This document shows positions 7,771 to 14,251 of a stretch of 64,000 bases of DNA, one piece after another (position 1 is the first letter of the stretch; each line of letters begins with the position of its first letter). The stretch is from Hymenobacter lucidus (GTDB taxonomy: Bacteria; Bacteroidota; Bacteroidia; Cytophagales; Hymenobacteraceae): contig NZ_JAJADR010000005.1 of NCBI RefSeq assembly GCF_020447265.1, positions 310,001 through 374,000 of the forward strand. Direction: 5' to 3'. Under the pieces are notes generated by a model, which saw nothing but the letters and a program-made list of their open reading frames with translations, was not told the origin of the DNA and made no database searches. The position numbers were made by a program, and so were the translations under genes.

Positions 7771-10530
7771 TTACCGAATAACTTCGAGCCAGCCTTTGTA
7801 CACCGTAGGTTGCCCGGGCCGGGCCAGCAGGTAATAGTAGCGGCCGGGGGCAGTATTCGGGCCCCAGTCGTTGGCGTAGGCCTCGGTCTGGAATACCCGC
7901 TTCCCCCAGCGGTTAAACACCTGCAATGACCACGCCCCCTGCAGGCCCGCAATGGCAAAATGCTCGTTGAACTGGTCACCGTTCGGGGTTATTACGTTCG
8001 GAATCGTGAGGCAGGTACGGGACTCCGCGCGCAGGCTGGCCGTGCGCATACCGCAACTAGTTTGCAGTTGCAGCACGTAGGTGCCGGCACCCTGGGCCCA
8101 GATAGTAGGCGTGGTAGCCCCCGTCGACCAGCGGTAGGTGGCATGGCGCAACAGCGCCTCAGGCAGCAGCGGCTTCAGCAGCAGCCGCTCCCCCTCGCAC
8201 AGTATAGTGTCGGGGCCCAGGGTGAAGACGGGCAGCTCCGGGGCCATCCGCACATATGTCGTGGCCTGGCTTTGGCACCCGCCCGGGTAGTCCACCGTCA
8301 CGGTGTAGCTCCCCGTCTGGCGCACGTACACAATAGAGTCGGTTTCGCCCGTGCTCCACCGGTAGCCGCTGGCTCCCGCCTGCGTAGCCCGCAGGCGCAC
8401 CGGCTGCCCGGCGCACCCCACCGAGTCGCCGCTGAGGCGGGCAGCCGGGGCCGTTACCGTGTGAGTCGCACTCAGGGTGCAGCCCGAGGCGAAAGTGGCC
8501 TGCACCGTGTAGCTCCCGGCCTGCGTAATGGGCAGCGTGGCGCTGGTGCCGCCCGTGTTCCAGCGGTAAGCCGTAGCCCCGGGGGCCGTGGCCGTGAGGC
8601 TACCTGCCGCCCCGGAGCACAGCTGGGCTGGCCCGGTCACCGCCAACGCCGCCGCCCGCACCACCACCTTGCGGGTAAGCGCGCAGCCCCCGCCGAAGCG
8701 GGCCGTGAGAGTGTAGGTGCCGGGCTGACTGATGCTGAGCGCGGCGGTGGTAGCGCCGGTGTTCCAGAGAAAGGACGTGGCCCCGGACGCTACCGCCGTG
8801 AGCTGCACCGCCGAGCCGCCACACACCACACTATCCCCCACCAGCTGCACGGCCGGCACGAAAGCCGCTACTGTGTGCTGGGCCGTGCGGGTTTCGCCAT
8901 TCCCGAAGGTGGCTACTACCGAGTATACGCCGGGCTGAGTGACAGTAATGCTGGCCGTAGAGGCACCCGTGTTCCACCGGTAGCTCTGCACCCCGGCCGA
9001 GGCCGCCGCCGTCAGCGTCAGCTGCCCGCCCGCGCACAGCAGGGCTTCGCCGCTGATGCTGGCCGTGAGGGAAGGCCCGGCATCCAGGAGCGTAGCCAGG
9101 TAGCCGATGCGGACTTGGGCCGGGCCCGGCACCGGCAGGGCGCTGAACTGCGCCGGGGGCGTCGAGGAGCCCGCCACGTATATCCGGTTCTGAAACCCGG
9201 GCAGTACCGCCAAAGCCAGGTCGGTGCCGGGCCCGCCTGCCCGCTGCGCCCAGGCAAAGGAGGCTGAAGAGGGAGTATCGTCCAGGCGGGTTACAAAAAT
9301 ATCGTAGCCGCCCTGACTGGTCAGCTGGTGCGGCCCGAAGGCCGCCGTGCCTTCAAACATCCCTACCAGGCGCACGGAGCCATTCGTGGCAAAATCCACC
9401 GCCTGCCCACTGTCACTGCCTGGCCCTCCGGCTTTCACGGCCCAGCCAAACGAGCCTGTCGTACCCAGGTCATTCAGCCGCGTCAGGAAGGCGTCGCTCG
9501 ACGTGCCGGCGGGGTTGGTATTGGTCAGGGTGTGGGGGCCGAAGGTAGCCGTGGCTCCCGAAAAGCTGCCGGTGGCATAAAAGCCCTGCCCGGCGCGGCC
9601 CAGGGTGCTCAGGTAATCGATGCCGGCCCCGCCCGCCTGGTAGGCCCAGGCCGAGGCTACCGGCGCATTGCCTGTTTTCAGAGCCCCCAGAAATACGTCT
9701 GGCCCAACTACCGGGCTCGAATGCGTGAGCGTGGTGGTGCCGGTCCGGAGCGTGGGACTGTCAAATTCGCCGCCGTAGTAGATAGCCGTACCCCCGTGCA
9801 GTACCGACGTTACCTGCTCCTTACTGCTGCCCGATACTCCCCAGGCCCATGTAAAGTTGCCGGCCGTATCGGTGTCGTTCAACTCGGCCACAAACCCATC
9901 GGCTGAACCCGGTATGCCCAGGTTGGCCAGAGTAACCGTGCCCAGCCGGGCCGTGGCGCTGGTGAAAGAGCCACCCACTACCACCTGACGGCCACTCACG
10001 CTCAGGCTGTTGATCTGCTCCTGCCCCGGCCCCGCAACCGCCTGCGCCCACTGAAAATAGGGGCTGGTATTGGCATCCGCAATCTTAACCACAAACCCAT
10101 CGGCCTCGCCCGGACTGCTCGTCTGGGTCAGGCTCCGCGAGCCAAAGGTGGCCGTGGGGCTGTAGAAATGCCCGGCCAAGTACACCTGGTAGCCATTCAC
10201 CACCAGCGTACCGGCAAACTCGTCGGCGCTGCCCCCAAACCGTGCTGCCCAGGTAAAGCTGTTGGTCGTCATGTTCCACCGGGCCACGAAGCCATCCATG
10301 CCGCCGGCGCTGGTCAGCTGCGTACCACCCAGCCGAATGGAGCCCTCAAAAATACCCGCCACCCACACAGTCTGCCAGTCGGCGGCATCAATGGCGGTAA
10401 TGGTACAGTCGCTGCCGCTCAGCCGCTCTATCGTCGACAGCACCTGCCAAGTAGGTGCCTGCGCCCTAGCCGCCACGCCCGCCAGCAGCATACATACGAC
10501 CAGTAAAAAACGTGTAAAACGTATCCCCAT
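7771..10530 (-). CDS. T9SS type B (gliding-motility C-terminal domain) exoprotein
   Basis: 919 residues. A signal peptide (MGIRFTRFLLVVCMLLAGVAARAQ) precedes repeated beta modules of about 60-70 residues (about 30-490) with recurring FxWAxxxGG, such as FTWAARFGGSADEF and FAWAQRAGGPGTDLALAV, resembling SBBP/beta-propeller repeats. Five or six Ig/PKD-like modules follow (about 490-830), each with Y-R-W-[NS]-T-G-x-T. The last 75 residues form the type B sorting domain: VITPNGDQFNEHFAI, LQVFNRWGKRVFQ and GRYYYLL. Proteins of this type are exported by T9SS and kept at the surface by the SprF/PorP route. Likely adhesin or gliding-related; the specific role is unknown. Confidence 0.87.
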   Translation of the reverse strand: MGIRFTRFLLVVCMLLAGVAARAQAPTWQVLSTIERLSGSDCTITAIDAADWQTVWVAGIFEGSIRLGGTQLTSAGGMDGFVARWNMTTNSFTWAARFGGSADEFAGTLVVNGYQVYLAGHFYSPTATFGSRSLTQTSSPGEADGFVVKIADANTSPYFQWAQAVAGPGQEQINSLSVSGRQVVVGGSFTSATARLGTVTLANLGIPGSADGFVAELNDTDTAGNFTWAWGVSGSSKEQVTSVLHGGTAIYYGGEFDSPTLRTGTTTLTHSSPVVGPDVFLGALKTGNAPVASAWAYQAGGAGIDYLSTLGRAGQGFYATGSFSGATATFGPHTLTNTNPAGTSSDAFLTRLNDLGTTGSFGWAVKAGGPGSDSGQAVDFATNGSVRLVGMFEGTAAFGPHQLTSQGGYDIFVTRLDDTPSSASFAWAQRAGGPGTDLALAVLPGFQNRIYVAGSSTPPAQFSALPVPGPAQVRIGYLATLLDAGPSLTASISGEALLCAGGQLTLTAAASAGVQSYRWNTGASTASITVTQPGVYSVVATFGNGETRTAQHTVAAFVPAVQLVGDSVVCGGSAVQLTAVASGATSFLWNTGATTAALSISQPGTYTLTARFGGGCALTRKVVVRAAALAVTGPAQLCSGAAGSLTATAPGATAYRWNTGGTSATLPITQAGSYTVQATFASGCTLSATHTVTAPAARLSGDSVGCAGQPVRLRATQAGASGYRWSTGETDSIVYVRQTGSYTVTVDYPGGCQSQATTYVRMAPELPVFTLGPDTILCEGERLLLKPLLPEALLRHATYRWSTGATTPTIWAQGAGTYVLQLQTSCGMRTASLRAESRTCLTIPNVITPNGDQFNEHFAIAGLQGAWSLQVFNRWGKRVFQTEAYANDWGPNTAPGRYYYLLARPGQPTVYKGWLEVIR

Positions 10531-11101
10531 ACCTCTAGTTACCCGGTAAGACTCATCTAATCAGGTGTAAAGATATAGCCTTTTCCGCCGCGCTACCGCA
10601 ACAAAAGCACGTCGTGTCGAACAGTGTGAGACATCACGCGTGCAATGGTAACTGTCATGCTTTATCTGTCGTCCACGCAGCCGGGGCATCTCTCCCGCGG
10701 TGGCACTTAGAAGGTAGCAACCCACGAAACACGGCGGGGCCGAAAAAAATGACCTTCGCCCTCGAACTCTGACGAAGTCATCTGGTGGCTTGCCGAGTGC
10801 AAAGCCCGCCACCTCACCCCTTCGGCGAGCCTCTCCCCGAGTGGTTCCGTGGCGCCTGGAGCAGCGGTGAAAAGCCTGACGGGTCCGATAACGCCCGGTA
10901 GCCCAACGGCCAACGCGGGTTCAGCATGCCGCGCATCAAATGGCGACGTAACGCGTGGCATTTCATATTTAGAAGCTGTACTCTCACCGCCCGCGCTGCT
11001 GGCAACGGAGACTCTTTCTGGGTAGCTCGTCGTTATGCGCTACCCATTACACCAGCCTGACTGCATAGCGAGCTACAAGCTGGAAGTGCGCCAGCTAAGA
11101 A
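10531..11101. other. Intergenic region with no supported gene
   Basis: 571 bp between two minus-strand genes. Short open frames exist but none has a recognisable start, signal or motif. The segment CCTCACCCCTTCGGCGAG (from about 10812) resembles the scattered GGGGTGAGG-type REP sequences found in many bacterial genomes. The part next to 10530 must hold the promoter of the type B exoprotein. Confidence 0.4.
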
Positions 11102-11590
11102 TTAGCCCCCGGACTCAGGCAATTGCCCATGCAGCAAGCCGGCCGCCGCCTGTAGCAGCGGCAGGTCGGTAGTCCGCTCTTCGCAGCGCTGCATATCGTA
11201 GTGGCACAACGTACCGAAAGCCTTGCCTTGCGCATCCCGGATCAGTACCCCACAATAGGAAATTACGGGCGTCTTGATGAGGCCTTTTACGTGCGGATCT
11301 ACCGCGGCGTCATTGATTTCCAGGGGCGCCTCTTGCTTGCCTACCAACGAGCAATATGTTGCTTCCATGGGCGTATCACCGCCCTTTTCTACCGCCGGCT
11401 GGTACCGGTCGAACAACGCCAGATTACGCAGGGTATCCCCGTCGAATTTGAAAATGCCCGTGTACTGGTGGGGCGTCCGACCGTTCAGGTACTCCAGCCC
11501 GGCGTGTATTCCGCCCTGCTTCAGGATGCTGGTGAACTCCGCAATTTCGCGCTGCATGGTCGCGCCGTGCATAATAGAATGAGAAGTCAT
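11102..11590 (-). CDS. GAF-domain protein
   Basis: About 162 residues from the ATG at 11590 (MTSHSIMHG), preferred to the longer frame starting at 11668 because the extra residues look like untranslated leader. The body is a single GAF fold: a helical start with AEFTSILKQGGIHAGLEYLNGRT, then YTGIFKFDGDTL, DTPMEATYCSLV, and the typical last strands ISYCGVLIRDAQGKAFGTLCHYD. GAF domains bind small ligands or mediate partner contact; no output domain is present. It is a stand-alone sensor module with unknown ligand. Confidence 0.75.
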   Translation of the reverse strand: MTSHSIMHGATMQREIAEFTSILKQGGIHAGLEYLNGRTPHQYTGIFKFDGDTLRNLALFDRYQPAVEKGGDTPMEATYCSLVGKQEAPLEINDAAVDPHVKGLIKTPVISYCGVLIRDAQGKAFGTLCHYDMQRCEERTTDLPLLQAAAGLLHGQLPESGG

Positions 11591-11764
11591 AGCCAAAGGA
11601 GAAGTAGCGTAAGATTGGGCTGCCGAAAGCCCACCCTTGAAGTGCTGCTGATGTACAGAAGGAAACAAAAGTTCTGCCTAAAGGTACCGCGCACGACCAA
11701 AGAAACCCAAAAACAGCGCAAACCCCGACGCATGGCCACCAAAACCCCAACCTGTGGTCCCAAC

Positions 11765-11974
11765 GACTCCGGGCCTGGTCCCGGGCGTTCCGGGGGTGGT
11801 TTCAATGGTTCCGGGTGTAGCCCCAACGCCTCCGGGTACGGCTCCGATGGCTCCGGGTGTGGCCCCGATGGTTCCGGCCGTGGCCGCAGTCGTTCCGGGC
11901 CCGGCCCCAACCGTTCCGGGGGTGGTTGCCGCGGTTCCGGCCGTAGGCCCGATGGTTCCGGCTACGGTTACACT
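11765..11974. repeat. Tandem array of ten 21-bp units
   Basis: Ten consecutive 21-bp units start at 11765, 11786, 11807, 11828, 11849, 11870, 11891, 11912, 11933 and 11954. Their consensus begins GGTTCCGGG and often ends GGCCCCGAT. As 21 is a multiple of three, nearly every frame stays open: one plus frame reads as V-P-G-V-A-P-x heptads, another as Ser-Gly-rich, and a minus frame as P-G-x-x-G-A-x. It lies between the GAF gene and the gene at 12107. Which strand or frame is translated, if any, cannot be decided here. Confidence 0.85.
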
Positions 11975-12106
11975 TTTCTCCGCGCCCGACGGTGCTTTTC
12001 CCGGCAAATTCCCCTAACCTTAAGCTACTTATCCGCCCCTTATTCTACCGCTCCCTATTTCAACGCCAGGTATTCCTCTTTTTCTATCCTCTTCCCCTAC
12101 TTCCTC

Positions 12107-12805
12107 ATGCTTACCATCAAACAGGATAACCGCCTCACCGCGGCCGAAAACCTCGCGGCCGCCTTGGCCCAGGATACTGCCCCCTACGACCACGACAAAG
12201 CCTTCCTGCAAATCAGCCAGGAGTTGCAGGCCTACCTCGCCGCCCTGCTCCCCCTGCGCCAGCAGGGCCTGCGCACCGCCAGCCAGGGCGCCAGCAAAAC
12301 CAAGGGCCAGCGCCGTGAGCTGCTGGCTACCGCCGCCGCCGAAATAGCCGGCGACCTGTACTCCTACGCCACCGACCAGCAAAACCGCACCCTCCAAACC
12401 AGCGCCGACTACAGCTACTCCACGCTTTACGCCCTGCGCGCCACTGCCCTCACCGACCTGGCCCAACACATCCACAACGAGGCCCAGACCCACCAAACGC
12501 CCCTGCTCGAATACGGCCTCACCCCCGCCCGCCTCCAGGAGCTGCAAGCCGCCCTCGACGCCTTCAGCGGCGCCAAAAACGCCCCGCGCCAGCAAATAAC
12601 CGAAGGCAAAGCCGCCCGTATCGTCATCAAAGCCGAGTTTACCAAGCTCGCTACCCTTCTCGAAGACCGCCTCGACCGCAGCCTGCGCAAGTATGCCCGC
12701 TTCGCCCCCGAGTTCTACCACCGCATCACCGCCGCCCGCCTGGTAATAGACCGGCCCGGCAAGCAGAAAGGTAGTGGGGATGGGGAAGCACCGAAGCCGG
12801 AGTAG
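12107..12805 (+). CDS. Unknown helical protein
   Basis: 232 residues from the ATG at 12107 (MLTIKQDNRLTAAENLAAAL). An upstream in-frame extension exists but runs through the 21-bp repeat array and low-complexity sequence, so I do not include it. The protein is almost entirely predicted helix, rich in Ala, Leu and Gln, with KTKGQRRELLATAAAEIAGDL near the middle and a basic tail. There is no signal peptide or membrane segment, so it is probably cytoplasmic. No family recognised. It is followed by an inverted repeat and a strong bidirectional terminator. Confidence 0.65.
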   Translation: MLTIKQDNRLTAAENLAAALAQDTAPYDHDKAFLQISQELQAYLAALLPLRQQGLRTASQGASKTKGQRRELLATAAAEIAGDLYSYATDQQNRTLQTSADYSYSTLYALRATALTDLAQHIHNEAQTHQTPLLEYGLTPARLQELQAALDAFSGAKNAPRQQITEGKAARIVIKAEFTKLATLLEDRLDRSLRKYARFAPEFYHRITAARLVIDRPGKQKGSGDGEAPKPE

Positions 12806-12829
12806 CCTTTACTCTCTGTCATCCTGAGT

Positions 12830-12868
12830 GCAGCGAAGCGCAACGAAGGACCTCTTGCGCTTCGCTGC
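12830..12868. repeat. REP-like inverted repeat (GTCATCCTGAG family)
   Basis: Perfect 14-bp arms (GCAGCGAAGCGCAA, 12830-12843, and its complement at 12855-12868). The preceding GTCATCCTGAGTGCAGCG at 12818-12836 matches the start of the elements at 29036 and 52671, marking a dispersed family. Confidence 0.7.
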
Positions 12869-12870
12869 TC

Positions 12871-12912
12871 ATAAATAAAAAGGCCTTGCAGTTGCAAGGC
12901 CTTTTTATTTAT
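12871..12912. terminator. Strong bidirectional terminator
   Basis: Perfect 20-bp arms (ATAAATAAAAAGGCCTTGCA and complement) around a 2-bp centre. It ends the plus gene at 12107 and, from the other side, the minus operon of small genes whose last stop is at 12922. Confidence 0.88.
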
Positions 12913-12921
12913 GAGTCATCA

Positions 12922-13053
12922 TTACTTTTCTCCTTTTGTATGGGAAGGTGTTATGGGTGGCGTGAAGGGTTTCACTACTAAAGAGGGAAGGGTTTGACCG
13001 TTCAAAGGCCCAGCCTTTGGCGATACATAACTGGGAGAAGCTTTCTTAGCCAT
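12922..13053 (-). CDS. Small motif peptide 4 (43 aa)
   Basis: ATG at 13053, TAA at 12924-12922. Starts MAKKASPSYVSPKAGPLNG and carries the shared motif GQTLPSLVVKP at about residues 18-28, followed by a Pro/Thr-rich basic tail ending HTKGEK. The start lies 1 bp after the stop of small peptide 3, as in a translationally coupled operon. There is no signal peptide, Cys or Gly-Gly. Last gene of the unit before the terminator. Support comes from the motif shared by four consecutive genes, start codons in matching positions, and tight spacing. Function unknown. Confidence 0.65.
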   Translation of the reverse strand: MAKKASPSYVSPKAGPLNGQTLPSLVVKPFTPPITPSHTKGEK

Positions 13054-13054
13054 C

Positions 13055-13186
13055 TTACTTCTTATCTGAATCCAAAGGTTTAGGTGCTGCGGCCTTAGCT
13101 ATAGGTGCCATCACCATCTTAGGCAGGACGTTGCCTAATGCTATTTTTTCTCCTGATTTTGGTCCTGGTTTCTCTTTCTCTGCCAT
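13055..13186 (-). CDS. Small motif peptide 3 (43 aa)
   Basis: ATG at 13186, TAA at 13057-13055. Highly basic start (MAEKEKPGPKSGEKIA), shared motif GNVLPKMVMAP at residues 18-28, then an Ala/Pro/Lys tail ending DSDKK. The start lies 1 bp after the stop of peptide 2 and its stop 1 bp before the start of peptide 4. It has the same length as peptide 4, with the motif at the same position. Unknown family; probably soluble and unstructured outside the motif. Confidence 0.65.
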   Translation of the reverse strand: MAEKEKPGPKSGEKIALGNVLPKMVMAPIAKAAAPKPLDSDKK

Positions 13187-13187
13187 C

Positions 13188-13304
13188 TTATCTATTTGGT
13201 TTCGGTGGATTATGAGGTTGAATGACTATACGCGGAAGAGGATTGCCTCTAATCTGCTCGTTTGGTCGAGTTGGTTCAGTCGGATGTGGATTAGTTTTGG
13301 CCAT
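13188..13304 (-). CDS. Small motif peptide 2 (38 aa)
   Basis: ATG at 13304, TAA at 13190-13188. Pro-rich: MAKTNPHPTEPTRPNEQIR, then the shared motif GNPLPRIVIQP at residues 20-30 and a tail of HNPPKPNR. It lies 10 bp after the stop of small peptide 1. The PTEPTRP segment resembles RPTEPRKPEP in the C-terminal tail of the membrane protein encoded just upstream, which suggests the two arose by local duplication. Confidence 0.62.
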   Translation of the reverse strand: MAKTNPHPTEPTRPNEQIRGNPLPRIVIQPHNPPKPNR

Positions 13305-13314
13305 CTATGAGAGA

Positions 13315-13506
13315 TTAAGATGCTTGTTGCTCTTTCCCACTATTTGATGCTATGGGAGGAGTCATTGACACTGGTTGAGATGTTAGTTCTGATTGAGGAG
13401 CTGCCATTACTATCGACGGAAGCTTTAATCCTTTGATAATATTCGGCTCCATTGATTTTTGCAATGGGGCTGGGTTCAGGTTTTCTAGGTTCTGTGGGTC
13501 TACCAT
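13315..13506 (-). CDS. Small motif peptide 1 (45-63 aa), overlapping the membrane-protein gene
   Basis: The frame from ATG 13506 gives 63 residues. An internal ATG at 13452 gives 45, close to its three paralogues, and is my preferred start. It carries the shared motif GLKLPSIVMAAP, then a Ser/Thr/Pro/Gln tail ending GKEQQAS. It overlaps the 3' end of the membrane-protein gene in another frame (112 bp from 13452, or 167 bp from 13506). The motif is the reason for calling it real rather than a shadow. First of four tandem paralogues; function unknown. Confidence 0.58.
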   Translation of the reverse strand: MVDPQNLENLNPAPLQKSMEPNIIKGLKLPSIVMAAPQSELTSQPVSMTPPIASNSGKEQQAS

Positions 13507-14029
13507 TATTAAGATTTATGAAAGTGAAAACAATGAAAAATGATATGCCGATGATAGTACTGGCTATACTAAGATCATTCAGCCTGCTCACCCAATCATT
13601 TGCCCAATTGGCTTTAGTATCAAGCTTTTTATCGTAGTCATTATCAATTTCTTTGTTGAAGTCAAAGCAATGCTTACGATACGACCAAAGACTTAATGAT
13701 TCATCTGAAGCAGTAGCCGCGAGCTTGTGAGAAATCAGATTAAATAGAAGAGTCAGAGTGAAGCTTACCCAAGTCAGAAATAGTAGCCACAAGTACTTAG
13801 CGTTGGTTATGCTAACAATGTCTTTAACGAAACCAACGGTCAATGCTAGCCCACCCCCAGCTATGTAGACAAGCAATTTATCAAACTCTTGCCCTGATGC
13901 TTTCTGATTGTCCTTACATATGTCAATGACTTCTTTCATTGACTGTCTTTGGATATCTGCCTGCCGAATCTCTTCTGCTAGCTTTAGCTGAGCATCTCTT
14001 TGTTCTTCAGATCCTATAGCTTCTATCAT
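13340..14029 (-). CDS. Three-helix membrane protein of the small-peptide operon
   Basis: 229 residues. A charged coiled-coil-like N-terminus (about 1-50, MIEAIGSEEQRDAQLKLAEE) precedes two membrane helices (LLVYIAGGGLALTVGFV, about 53-73, and YLWLLFLTWVSFTLTLLF, about 80-103), a soluble loop rich in Lys, Asp and Trp, and a third helix (IASTIIGISFFIVFTFINL, about 153-173). The last 55 residues are polar and Pro/Ser-rich and overlap small peptide 1 in another frame. Base composition is much more AT-rich than the neighbours, which points to horizontal transfer. No family recognised. The layout loosely recalls small-membrane effectors of defence or toxin systems, but that is inference only. Confidence 0.7.
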   Translation of the reverse strand: MIEAIGSEEQRDAQLKLAEEIRQADIQRQSMKEVIDICKDNQKASGQEFDKLLVYIAGGGLALTVGFVKDIVSITNAKYLWLLFLTWVSFTLTLLFNLISHKLAATASDESLSLWSYRKHCFDFNKEIDNDYDKKLDTKANWANDWVSRLNDLSIASTIIGISFFIVFTFINLNNGRPTEPRKPEPSPIAKINGAEYYQRIKASVDSNGSSSIRTNISTSVNDSSHSIK

Positions 14030-14251
14030 ATCCCCAAGTTACTAAAAGCAAACGCCATAAGTAGAAACCGAGAACATAATTACTAAATTTATTAGGTTTG
14101 CAGCGCAACCTATAGACATTATGGCGCGAATTAACTTATTACAAAGCTCACAATCCCGCCAAAAAGTCAGCAAAACCCTTCTCGCACCCCGTTTGCTGTG
14201 CCTTGCGTAGACCTTCTTACCCCGAAGGCAACTACCTAAGACCTAGCAGCT

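Noticed and set aside
7960..9267. 435-codon plus-strand frame inside the type B exoprotein
   Set aside because: Arg/Gly/Ala-rich composition typical of antisense GC-rich frames; the minus frame has a signal peptide and sorting domain.
10561..11005. Short minus-strand frames in the 571-bp gap
   Set aside because: No conserved motif, signal peptide or sensible start; sequence resembles degraded REP-like repeats.
11201..12106. Upstream extension of the gene at 12107 through the GAF gene and the 21-bp repeats
   Set aside because: It overlaps the GAF gene antisense and changes to low-complexity Ser/Gly; the ATG at 12107 begins ordinary protein-like sequence.
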